This document shows, piece after piece, positions 41,227-48,832 of a stretch of 64,000 bases of DNA. The notes beneath the pieces were generated by a model, which saw only the letters and a program-made list of their open reading frames with translations, searched no databases and was not told where the DNA came from. Position 1 is the first letter of the stretch; each line of letters starts with the position of its first letter. The stretch is from Flavobacterium sp. Root420 (GTDB taxonomy: Bacteria > Bacteroidota > Bacteroidia > Flavobacteriales > Flavobacteriaceae), in assembly GCF_001427905.1 (NCBI RefSeq), contig NZ_LMEF01000030.1:124001-188000 (forward strand), given 5' to 3'. The position numbers and the translations under genes were made by a program.

Positions 41227-41799
41227 ATGGAAACACTAACAGTATTTATTCTTTGTGGTGGAAAAAGTTCCCGAATGCAGTCAGAAAAAGGATTGGTGCT
41301 GTTTCAGGGAAAACCATTTATTGAACATATTATTCAGGCGATTTTGCCCATTACAGAACAAGTAAAATTAATAACGGCAACCAAAGAGTATGATTATTTG
41401 CCGTATCAAAAAATACCGGATATTATTTCTGATAAAGGACCATTGGGAGGAATATATACGGCATTATCAAATTCTGAAACCGAATTTAATTTGATTTTGA
41501 GTTGTGATATTCCGTTAATATCAACAGAGTTATTATCAGAACTAATTTCAAAACATAATGATGAAGCTGAAATTACGGTTTTTGCTTCAGAAAGCAGATT
41601 ACATCCGTTGATTGGGATTTATTCTAAAAAAGTATTGCCCGCTATCAAAAACGCAATTGATAACGATGAATTAAAAATGATGGATTTGCTGGCGAAAATT
41701 CCGCATCAAATCCTCAATATTGACGAAAGTGAAAACTTTCATTTAACAAATATTAATTCGGTTGACGAATTAAACGACCTGAATATCAATTTAAGTTAA
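41227..41799 (+). CDS. mobA: Molybdenum cofactor guanylyltransferase MobA
   Basis: 190 aa. Attaches GMP to Mo-molybdopterin, giving the MGD form needed by the two molybdoenzymes here. N-terminal nucleotide loop FILCGGKSSRMQSEKG, ISDKGPLGGIYTAL, and LSCDIPLI for metal/nucleotide binding. An ATG 27 bp after a CCTGAAACTTGAAAC repeat; 5 bp before cobA. Confidence 0.94.
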   Translation: METLTVFILCGGKSSRMQSEKGLVLFQGKPFIEHIIQAILPITEQVKLITATKEYDYLPYQKIPDIISDKGPLGGIYTALSNSETEFNLILSCDIPLISTELLSELISKHNDEAEITVFASESRLHPLIGIYSKKVLPAIKNAIDNDELKMMDLLAKIPHQILNIDESENFHLTNINSVDELNDLNINLS

Positions 41800-41804
41800 A
41801 AGTT

Positions 41805-42596
41805 ATGCAAAACTCAAAAACACCAAAATTAACAATTGTAGGCGCAGGTCCTGGAGATGTTGAATTGATTACATTAAAAGCAATTAAAGCGTTGGAAAAT
41901 GCTGACGTTGTTTTATATGATGCATTAGTAAATGAAGAATTATTAGGATACGCTGCAAATGCAGAAATTGTTTTTGTAGGCAAACGCTTGGGCTGTCATG
42001 CTTATACGCAGGATCAGATTAACGAATTGATTGTTTCAATGGCTAATCGTCATGGTCATGTGGTGCGTCTAAAAGGCGGTGATCCCTTTATTTTTGGAAG
42101 AGGTAGTGAAGAAATTGATTATGTAGAAAAATTTGGTCTGGAAACAGCGATAGTTCCCGGAATTTCATCTGCTTTGGGAGTTCCGGCTTCGGTTGGAATT
42201 AGTTTGACGCAACGCCAAATTGCAGAAAGCTTTTGGGTAATCACAGGAACAACTTCAGATCACAAATTATCTAAAGATGTATATTTGGCTTCAAAATCGG
42301 CTGCAACGGTTGTGATTTTGATGGGAATGCATAAATTAGAAGAAATCATTTCTATTTACAAAGAAAACCGTACTGATGATTTGCCGATAGCGATCATTCA
42401 AAACGGAACAAAAAATACGGAACAAAAGGTAATTGGAACTATCAGTTCAATTACTAAATTGGTATCAGAAAAAAAGATTTCTTCACCGGCAATTATTGTG
42501 ATTGGAGAAGTAGTAAAAAATACTTCAAAATTGACTTCCTATTTTCAGGAGCATTTTGATGATGAATTTATCTTTCAGAATTTAAATTTAGAATAA
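41805..42596 (+). CDS. cobA: Uroporphyrinogen-III C-methyltransferase (siroheme synthesis)
   Basis: 263 aa SAM-dependent enzyme making precorrin-2. Blocks: VGAGPGDVELITLKAIKALENADVVLYDALV, RLKGGDPFIFGRGSEE, VPGISSALGVPASVGI, and ATVVILMGMHKLEEI. Precorrin-2 leads to siroheme, the cofactor of assimilatory nitrite and sulfite reductases. Placing it inside a molybdenum-cofactor operon ties the two cofactors of nitrate assimilation together. No CysG-like dehydrogenase/ferrochelatase part is attached. Its last base overlaps the moaD start. Confidence 0.94.
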   Translation: MQNSKTPKLTIVGAGPGDVELITLKAIKALENADVVLYDALVNEELLGYAANAEIVFVGKRLGCHAYTQDQINELIVSMANRHGHVVRLKGGDPFIFGRGSEEIDYVEKFGLETAIVPGISSALGVPASVGISLTQRQIAESFWVITGTTSDHKLSKDVYLASKSAATVVILMGMHKLEEIISIYKENRTDDLPIAIIQNGTKNTEQKVIGTISSITKLVSEKKISSPAIIVIGEVVKNTSKLTSYFQEHFDDEFIFQNLNLE

Positions 42597-42832
42597 TGAT
42601 TGAGATTAAATATTTTGGAGCTGTGGCTGAAAAGACTAAATGTGAATTCGAAAAAGTAGCTTTTTCTGAAGTTTCACTGCAACAATTATTGCAGGATTTA
42701 GAAATAAAATACCAATTCGATTCCCTTAGTTTTAGTGTGGCTGTCAATCAAAAAATAGTACCAAAAACAACCGATTATAAATTGCAGACAAGTGATGTTG
42801 TCGCTCTGTTGCCACCCTTTGCAGGAGGCTAA
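42596..42832 (+). CDS. moaD: Molybdopterin synthase small subunit MoaD
   Basis: 78 aa ubiquitin-like sulfur carrier ending in LLPPFAGG; the double-glycine tail is adenylated and thiocarboxylated. ATG overlaps the cobA stop (ATGA/TAATG-type junction), and moeB starts one base after its stop, so translation is probably coupled. Confidence 0.93.
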   Translation: MIEIKYFGAVAEKTKCEFEKVAFSEVSLQQLLQDLEIKYQFDSLSFSVAVNQKIVPKTTDYKLQTSDVVALLPPFAGG

Positions 42833-42833
42833 A

Positions 42834-43919
42834 ATGAATTTTATGAAAGATTCAACACGTTATAACCGACAAATAATTCTGCCTGAAATAGGAGAAGCTG
42901 GCCAGTACAAATTATCTAAAGCAAAAGTTTTGATAATTGGTGCAGGCGGTTTGGGTGCTGCTGTTTTGCCTTATTTGGCTGCGGCAGGCGTTGGTGAAAT
43001 CGGGATTGTTGATGATGATGTTATCGAAGTTTCTAATTTACAGCGTCAGGTAATTTATAAAACTTCTACTGTTGGAAAATACAAAGTGGATGAAGCCAAA
43101 GCCATGGTCTTTGAGTTAAATCCGTTAGTGAAAGTTAATACAATTGCAGAAAAACTTTCAGGAAAAAATGCAATTTCGTTATTTGAAAAATATGATATTA
43201 TAGTTGATGCGACAGACAATCTTTCGATAAAATATTTAATTAGTGATGCTTGTTTAATCACAAATAAGCCAATGGTTTACGGATCTATTTTTAGATTTCA
43301 GGGACAAGTTTCGGTTTTTAATTATCAAAGCGGACCAACATACAGGTGTTTGTATCCAGATGAAAACAGTCAATCATTAAATTGTACAGATGCCGGAGTT
43401 ATAGGAATTTCAGTTGGAATTATCGGTCTGCTTCAGGCTAATGAAGTAATCAAAATGGTTCTAGAAATTGGCGAGGTGTTAAGTGGTAAAATACTGGTTT
43501 ATAATGTTTTAAATAATGAACAGCAAAAGTATGACTTTGAAAAGAATACTGATGTAGTTATGACTATGGAAGCTTTTAAAGAAAAATATAAAGTAACTGA
43601 AAATCAAATAGAAGAAATATCTGCCTCAGCAATTTTAGATGAAATTGATAATGACGGGGTGTTGTTTTTGGATATAAGAAATGAAGAAGAACTTCCGAAA
43701 ATTAATTTCAAAAATGGAATTCAGATTCCATTGATAAACTTAGAAAGTGAAATTAAAAAACTGAATCCAAATCAAACGATTTATGTGTATTGCCAATCTG
43801 GAATAAGAAGTAAGATAGCAGTAGAAGTCCTTCAGAAAAAGGAATTCAAAAATGTAAAAAGTATAGCCGGAGGGGCTTTGGCATTAACCCAAATAATAAA
43901 AGAAAAAATTGCATATTAG
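42834..43919 (+). CDS. moeB: MoeB/ThiF-type adenylyltransferase with C-terminal rhodanese domain
   Basis: 361 aa from the ATG at 42834. An earlier in-frame ATG at 42792 would overlap moaD and adds nothing conserved. Residues about 1-245: E1-like fold with RYNRQIILPEIGEAGQYKLSKAKVLIIGAGGLGAAVLPYLAAAGVG and the DATDNLSIKYLIS segment; catalytic cysteine probably in LNCTDAGVIG. Residues about 270-361: rhodanese domain with intact CQSGIRS loop. Such fusions activate and sulfurate MoaD. Zinc CxxC pairs typical of E. coli MoeB are not obvious. Confidence 0.92.
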   Translation: MNFMKDSTRYNRQIILPEIGEAGQYKLSKAKVLIIGAGGLGAAVLPYLAAAGVGEIGIVDDDVIEVSNLQRQVIYKTSTVGKYKVDEAKAMVFELNPLVKVNTIAEKLSGKNAISLFEKYDIIVDATDNLSIKYLISDACLITNKPMVYGSIFRFQGQVSVFNYQSGPTYRCLYPDENSQSLNCTDAGVIGISVGIIGLLQANEVIKMVLEIGEVLSGKILVYNVLNNEQQKYDFEKNTDVVMTMEAFKEKYKVTENQIEEISASAILDEIDNDGVLFLDIRNEEELPKINFKNGIQIPLINLESEIKKLNPNQTIYVYCQSGIRSKIAVEVLQKKEFKNVKSIAGGALALTQIIKEKIAY

Positions 43920-43924
43920 GGAAA

Positions 43925-43983
43925 TTTTTCCGCCACGAATTCACGAATTAAAATAATCATTCGTGAATTTGTGGCGGAAAAAC
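43925..43983. repeat. Long inverted repeat between moeB and moaE
   Basis: TTTTTCCGCCACGAATTCAC and GTGAATTTGTGGCGGAAAAA arms around ATTCGTG-type inner pairing, about 25 bp with one mismatch. CACGAATTCACGAATTA-type sequences are common between Flavobacterium genes. It may act as a terminator-like hairpin within the operon. Confidence 0.75.
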
Positions 43984-44000
43984 TCAAAAAAATAAAGAAA

Positions 44001-44432
44001 ATGAGTAAAAATGTATTTGTAGAAGGACCAATTTCTCCTGAATTTATTGCGGAGTCGATTGCTAAACATCAATCCAAACATACGATTGGAGCACATAATA
44101 TTTTTTTAGGACAAGTTCGTGCCGATGTGATTCACGACAATACGGTTGTTGCGATTGATTATTCAGCCTATACCGATATGGCAAACGAAGCTTTGCATGC
44201 AATTCGTGAAAAGGCTTTCGCTAAATTCGATTTAACCTGCATGCACATTTATCATAGTCTGGGCGTGGTAAAAGCAGGCGAAATTTGTTTGTTTGTATTT
44301 GTTTCGGCAACAAGAAGAAAACAAGTTTATGAAGCAACAGAAACAATCGTGAACTGGATCAAAACAGATGTACCGATTTTTGGCAAAGAAATTTTTGAAA
44401 ACGATACATTCACCTGGAAACAAAACACCTAA
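44001..44432 (+). CDS. moaE: Molybdopterin synthase catalytic subunit MoaE
   Basis: 143 aa from the ATG at 44001; the upstream in-frame ATG at 43971 lies inside the inverted repeat. HTIGAHNIFLGQVRAD, an active-site basic stretch, SVGVVKAGEICLFVFVSATRRKQVYEATETIVNWIKTDVPIFGKEIF (here LGVVKAGE). It forms the synthase with MoaD. One base separates its stop from moaC-moaB. Confidence 0.95.
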   Translation: MSKNVFVEGPISPEFIAESIAKHQSKHTIGAHNIFLGQVRADVIHDNTVVAIDYSAYTDMANEALHAIREKAFAKFDLTCMHIYHSLGVVKAGEICLFVFVSATRRKQVYEATETIVNWIKTDVPIFGKEIFENDTFTWKQNT

Positions 44433-44433
44433 A

Positions 44434-45348
44434 ATGGTAGATATTACGCATAAAATAAGCACATTAAGAGCCGCAACAGCAACAGCAATTGTCAAAGTCA
44501 GCAAACAGGAAACAATTGATGCTGTGGTGAATAATTTGGTTCCGAAAGGGAATGTGCTTGAAATGGCAAAAACGGCTGGGTTATTTGCGGTTAAAAACAC
44601 GCATTTATCAATTCCGGATTGTCATCCGATTCCAATTGAATTTACTTCTGTGGAATATAAAATTGAAGGTTTGACGATTCAGATTATCTTCAATGTGAAA
44701 ACGGTTTACAAAACCGGAGTTGAGGTTGAGGCTATGCACGGCGCTTCGATTGTAGCGCTTACGATGTACGATATGTTGAAGCCAATTGATAAAGAAATCG
44801 AAATTTCGACCATTAAATTAATCAATAAGGAAGGTGGGAAATCTTCTTTCAAAAATAAATTTCCGAACGTAATAAAAGCAGCAGTTTTTGTTTGTTCCGA
44901 TTCCATTTTTGCAGGCGATAAGGAAGATCGTTCAGGAAAGATCATCGTTGAAAAACTGGATTCTTACGGAGTTGAAACAGCGCATTATGAGATTATTCCG
45001 GATGAAATTGATATTATTCAGGAAAAAACAAAGGCTTTCGCCAAAGAACATCAATTGGTAATTTTTACAGGCGGAACAGGATTATCACCAAGAGATGTAA
45101 CACCCGAAGCATTATCGCCATTATTGGAAAGCAGGATTCCGGGAATCGAAGAAGCAATTCGCAATTACGGTCAACAAAGAATGCCATATGCTATGTTATC
45201 AAGAACGGTTGCAGGGACATTAGGGAAAAGTTTGGTTTTGGCTTTGCCAGGATCGACAAACGGAGCCAGAGAATCTATGGACGCTGTTTTTCCGCATGTG
45301 ATGCACGTTTTTCATATTTTAAAAGGAAAAAATCATGACACCCTCTAA
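44434..45348 (+). CDS. moaCB: MoaC-MoaB/MogA bifunctional fusion
   Basis: 304 aa from the ATG at 44434. Residues about 1-150 are MoaC (cyclic pyranopterin monophosphate synthase): MVDITHKISTLRAATATAI, LSIPDCHPIPIE, GVEVEAMHGASIVALTMYDMLK. Residues about 155-304 are MoaB/MogA (molybdopterin adenylyltransferase): AAVFVCSDSIFAGDKEDRSG, VIFTGGTGLSPRDVTPEAL, VLALPGSTNGARESMDA. The fusion joins the second and a late step of cofactor synthesis and is known in several bacteria. It overlaps moaA by 14 bp. Confidence 0.95.
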   Translation: MVDITHKISTLRAATATAIVKVSKQETIDAVVNNLVPKGNVLEMAKTAGLFAVKNTHLSIPDCHPIPIEFTSVEYKIEGLTIQIIFNVKTVYKTGVEVEAMHGASIVALTMYDMLKPIDKEIEISTIKLINKEGGKSSFKNKFPNVIKAAVFVCSDSIFAGDKEDRSGKIIVEKLDSYGVETAHYEIIPDEIDIIQEKTKAFAKEHQLVIFTGGTGLSPRDVTPEALSPLLESRIPGIEEAIRNYGQQRMPYAMLSRTVAGTLGKSLVLALPGSTNGARESMDAVFPHVMHVFHILKGKNHDTL

Positions 45349-46342
45349 AGCCATTTTAACGGATGATTTTGGGCGAAAACACAATTATTTGCGTATTTCG
45401 TTACTGGAGAAATGCAATTTGCGTTGTACGTATTGCATGCCTGCTGACGGAATCGTATTGTCTCCAAAAGCCAGTTTAATGATGGCTGATGAAATTTTTG
45501 CTTTGGCTCAGACTTTCGTAGAAAATGGTGTAGATAAAATTAGATTAACAGGAGGAGAACCTTTATTAAGAAAAGATTTCCCTGAGATTATTTCGAAATT
45601 AGCGACTTTAGAAACTTCACTTTCTATTACAACAAACGGTATTTTAATTGATCGTCATATTGAGGCTTTAAAACAAGCTAACATCAAAAAAATTAATTTG
45701 AGTTTAGATACTTTGGTTTCCTCTAAATTTCACACTATAACGCTCAGAAACCAATTTGAAAAAGTCATTGATAATTTACACTTGCTTTTAAATAATGATT
45801 TCAAAGTAAAATTAAATGTAGTTTTGATGAAAGGTTTCAATGAAAATGAAATTACAGATTTTGTTCAATTAACGCAGTTTTTACCGATTTCAGTTCGCTT
45901 TATTGAGTTTATGCCTTTTGCCGGAAACGAGTGGGACAGAAGCAAAATGGTTTCTCAAAATGAGATTTTATCAGAAGTAAATAATGTATTTTCATCTGAA
46001 GAAATTCAAAAATTAGAAGATGAAAAAAACTTCACTGCCAGAACCTACAAAATAAAAGGTTTTCAGGGCGATTTCGGAATCATAAGTTCCATTACAAATC
46101 CGTTTTGTGATGGCTGTAATAGAATCCGCCTGACGGCAAACGGAAAAATCAAAAATTGTCTGTTCTCTAATTCAGAAACTGATTTATTAACAGCTTTTAG
46201 AAGTGGCGAATCGATTACCGATTTGATTTCAGAATCCATCAAAAATAAAAAGAAAGTCAGAGCCGGAATGGTTACAGTTTCTGAAATGGACGACCCGACT
46301 TTGCATTTTGATAATCGCAGCATGATTGCGATTGGGGGGTGA
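45335..46342 (+). CDS. moaA: GTP 3',8-cyclase MoaA
   Basis: 335 aa radical-SAM enzyme for the first step of molybdenum-cofactor synthesis. N-terminal cluster CNLRCTYCMP, then RLTGGEPLLRKDF; C-terminal substrate cluster FCDGCNRIRLTANGKIKNCLF; a C-terminal GG in SMIAIGG, as required for activity. Overlaps moaC-moaB by 14 bp; last gene of the operon, followed by a long palindrome. Confidence 0.96.
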   Translation: MTPSKAILTDDFGRKHNYLRISLLEKCNLRCTYCMPADGIVLSPKASLMMADEIFALAQTFVENGVDKIRLTGGEPLLRKDFPEIISKLATLETSLSITTNGILIDRHIEALKQANIKKINLSLDTLVSSKFHTITLRNQFEKVIDNLHLLLNNDFKVKLNVVLMKGFNENEITDFVQLTQFLPISVRFIEFMPFAGNEWDRSKMVSQNEILSEVNNVFSSEEIQKLEDEKNFTARTYKIKGFQGDFGIISSITNPFCDGCNRIRLTANGKIKNCLFSNSETDLLTAFRSGESITDLISESIKNKKKVRAGMVTVSEMDDPTLHFDNRSMIAIGG

Positions 46343-46360
46343 TTTGACACAATTCAGGTG

Positions 46361-46447
46361 GTCATTGCGAGGAACGAAGCAATCACATGAAGAATGTCAA
46401 ATATTGTTTTAGTTTTATAGTGTGGTTGCTTCGTTCCTCGCAATGAC
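46361..46447. repeat. Long GTCATTGCGAGGAACGAAGC palindrome
   Basis: Left arm 46361-46388 and right arm 46420-46447 are inverted copies of GTCATTGCGAGGAACGAAGC with a few extra bases, separated by about 31 bp. This unit is widely dispersed in unrelated bacterial genomes between genes. Here it lies after moaA and before a convergent gene, and could end transcription. Confidence 0.85.
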
Positions 46448-46506
46448 TCATAGGTGCGTATAAAACAAAAAAAGGTTCAACTTTCAAGCCAAACCTTCTT
46501 CAAATA

Positions 46507-47136
46507 CTATTTTTTCTTCTTTTTATCTTTTGATTTACCCTTTTTTGCTTTTTCTTTTTCTGTTTTTTTAGCCTTAGCCTTAGCTTTTTTAATCTTTTCT
46601 TTTTCCTTTTTTTCTTTCTTTTTTGAATCAGATTTAAATTTGGCTAATTTGGCTTTTTCAAGTTTTTTTATAACAGCCTTTATAGCTTTCTCTCTTTTCT
46701 TAGCTTTTTCTTTTTTCTCCTTTAGCTTATTTTTTACCTTTTTATCTTTCGATTTATTTTTTACAATTTCAATCGCAATTTCATCAAGATTTAAAATCGC
46801 TTGTGGTTTATCACTCACATTCCTGGAAAGCGTTTTAATTTCGATAATTTCGGGAGTTACAGTTGAGCCTTTCGGCGGAGTGGTTGTTGTTCTTTTAACT
46901 ACTGCTTTTGGAGTTGCGTTAGAAGCTGGTTTTACAGGCGTTTTTGCAGATGCTTTTATAGTTGCCGCCGGGGCTTTCGCAGCTGTTCTTGGAGCTCTTT
47001 TGACTGGAGCTTTTAGGGCTGGACTTTGTACAACAGGTTTGGTTTCTGCAGTATTTTCAGTAGCTGGTTTTGCAGGTTCTGCAGTTGAGGTTTCCGTATT
47101 TTTTACTGCTGGGGTTCTGGTTGTTCTTTTTATCAT
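46507..47136 (-). CDS. Lysine/alanine-rich histone H1-like protein
   Basis: 209 aa, low complexity. First ~100 residues rich in Ala, Pro, Thr and Lys (APVKRAPRTAAKAPAATIKA), a short non-repetitive middle (SDKPQAILNLDEIAIEIVKN), then an almost unbroken Lys/Glu/Ala-rich tail ending KKKKK. Such proteins in Bacteroidota are usually considered nucleoid-associated, or disordered. It is convergent with the moa operon and has no functional link to it in sequence. Reverse-frame ORF is an artefact. Confidence 0.75.
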   Translation of the reverse strand: MIKRTTRTPAVKNTETSTAEPAKPATENTAETKPVVQSPALKAPVKRAPRTAAKAPAATIKASAKTPVKPASNATPKAVVKRTTTTPPKGSTVTPEIIEIKTLSRNVSDKPQAILNLDEIAIEIVKNKSKDKKVKNKLKEKKEKAKKREKAIKAVIKKLEKAKLAKFKSDSKKKEKKEKEKIKKAKAKAKKTEKEKAKKGKSKDKKKKK

Positions 47137-47306
47137 AATTGTACGTTTTATTGATTATAATAGTCTCGAACTAAGAAGAAGTTGGAAATCAATTATTTCG
47201 TAATTCTTAGCTAAGCTAAATTTAAGCAATTATTAAATACAATATTGTTAAGATTTTCCTTGAAATTCTCACGAATAAGAAATTACAATCACGAAAACAA
47301 TAGAAA

Positions 47307-48737
47307 TTAATTTTCAACAACCTCCAAAATCTTAAAATTACTTTTAGGAGCTTCACATAAAGAACAACAATAACTTTCAGCTAAATTCGTAAATAAAATT
47401 CCTTTTGGAATCCCTTGACTTTCATCACCGTATTCTGAATTATAAATAGTCAGGCATTCCTGGCATTGGTAAATATCCAATTGTAGTTTTTCTTTTTTCT
47501 GCGTATTTTCAATTGATTCAGGAATAGAATTCCCAAGTTCTTCAAAGTATTTTCGGCTTAATTCAATCAGGATCGTTGGTAATTCTAATTTGTCAATATC
47601 TTGCGAATGAACGATATATTCACGAGTATTGGGATCAAAATTCTTTGCAAATAAAACATTATAAGTGTCACGAATTTTAATCGATTCTAAATCTTTTGGC
47701 AATTCATTTTTTTCGACTACGATCGAAGTGAAATAATGACCATCACGATTGTATTCAGAGATTCCAAAAGTTAATCCGTAGGTACTAATATCAAATTGAT
47801 CAAGCGTTCGAACCAAAAAGGTTTTCAGGTTCAAAGCCCATTCCATTGCCACTGGCAAGTGCCAATTTAATTCTAATAAAGAATGGCGAACATTGATTCC
47901 TTTTTTTCCCAGGAATTTCTCCCATTCCAGTTTTCTATCTTTCGGAATTCCTTTTACAATAAACGATTTCCAGGGTGTGATACATATTTTTCCGATTTTA
48001 CAATCAAAACATAAATCACACATTTCTTTCAGGAAATCTAGGTCGTATAAATTATTTCTCCAATATAAACCTAACCAATACTGATCAATCCCCATACGGT
48101 TCATTCCTTCGTAATATGGAAAAGGATAAAACGGTACATTTAAGGGTTTGTCAATGGTTCTGTTATTAGTGTCTAATGCTTCGCTGACTAAACTAAAAAT
48201 CATATCGATTCCATGTGATTCTTCAGCTACTATTTTTTCGATTTCATAATAAAAAGTAGCAATATCCCAACTATAAATCAAAACGGGATAGACTTCCATA
48301 CGTTCCCATTTTGGCAGACGAATGTACAAAAACCAGTAATCTTCATGCTCCGAAGCAATAAAGTTTAAATGGCCTGTAAATAGTGGAACTAACTGTTGCT
48401 TAGGATCATTAATATTGACTTTTAGCTTTGGCTGTTCTTTAAACTGTTCTAAAATATATAAGAATTTGTTTCCCGTAAGCCAATTGGTATTTCTGAAAAT
48501 ATCAGTAGAAACATAGGATGAAACAATGTTGTTACCACTTTTTTCATTTGGAAAAACAAAATGATGTTTCCCGATTTTTTCTTTGCTTGATAGATTTAAT
48601 CCTTTTGGGAAAATTATATCCTGTCTTGAACCAAATGAAATCGAATCTAAACCATGATCGATTGCCATATTGACTACTTCACGTAATTCACCTGGCGATA
48701 TAACGCCTCCTTTTACTATTAATCTTGTCAATTCCAT
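47307..48737 (-). CDS. Sulfite/nitrite reductase-like protein fused to a rubredoxin domain
   Basis: 476 aa from the ATG at 48737; the frame extends to a TTG at 48761 inside a repeat. N-terminal part resembles the ferredoxin-like half domain of siroheme reductases (VISPGELREVVNMAIDHGLDSISFGSRQDIIFPKG), with another such block near ICITPWKSFIVKGIP and a cysteine group MCDLCFDCKIGKIC. C-terminal ~50 residues are rubredoxin: CQECLTIY...GIPKGILFTNLAESYCCSLCEAPKSNF. The classical siroheme/4Fe-4S ligand set is not evident, so it may be an electron carrier rather than a complete reductase. It lies 65 bp downstream of... the nasA-type gene on the same strand side (that gene ends at 48827... upstream of it), so they probably share a transcript. 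Confidence 0.7.
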   Translation of the reverse strand: MELTRLIVKGGVISPGELREVVNMAIDHGLDSISFGSRQDIIFPKGLNLSSKEKIGKHHFVFPNEKSGNNIVSSYVSTDIFRNTNWLTGNKFLYILEQFKEQPKLKVNINDPKQQLVPLFTGHLNFIASEHEDYWFLYIRLPKWERMEVYPVLIYSWDIATFYYEIEKIVAEESHGIDMIFSLVSEALDTNNRTIDKPLNVPFYPFPYYEGMNRMGIDQYWLGLYWRNNLYDLDFLKEMCDLCFDCKIGKICITPWKSFIVKGIPKDRKLEWEKFLGKKGINVRHSLLELNWHLPVAMEWALNLKTFLVRTLDQFDISTYGLTFGISEYNRDGHYFTSIVVEKNELPKDLESIKIRDTYNVLFAKNFDPNTREYIVHSQDIDKLELPTILIELSRKYFEELGNSIPESIENTQKKEKLQLDIYQCQECLTIYNSEYGDESQGIPKGILFTNLAESYCCSLCEAPKSNFKILEVVEN

Positions 48738-48739
48738 GT

Positions 48740-48832
48740 CTTTAATTGTTTCAAGTTTCAAGTTTTTTAGTTTCAGGTTCTTTGCATTCCAATACCCTGA
48801 AACGTGAAACCTGAAAACAAAAGAAACTATAC
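48740..48832. repeat. CCTGAAAC-type repeat, inverted pair
   Basis: TTGTTTCAAGTTTCAAG and CCTGAAACGTGAAACCTGAA flank TTTCAGGTTC. It fills the gap between the fused nitrate reductase and the rubredoxin-fused gene. Confidence 0.65.

Noticed and set aside
46454..47203. 249-aa plus ORF rich in Phe/Ser/Ala
   Set aside because: Mirror of the Lys/Ala-rich H1-like gene on minus; its hydrophobic run is the complement of Lys codons.
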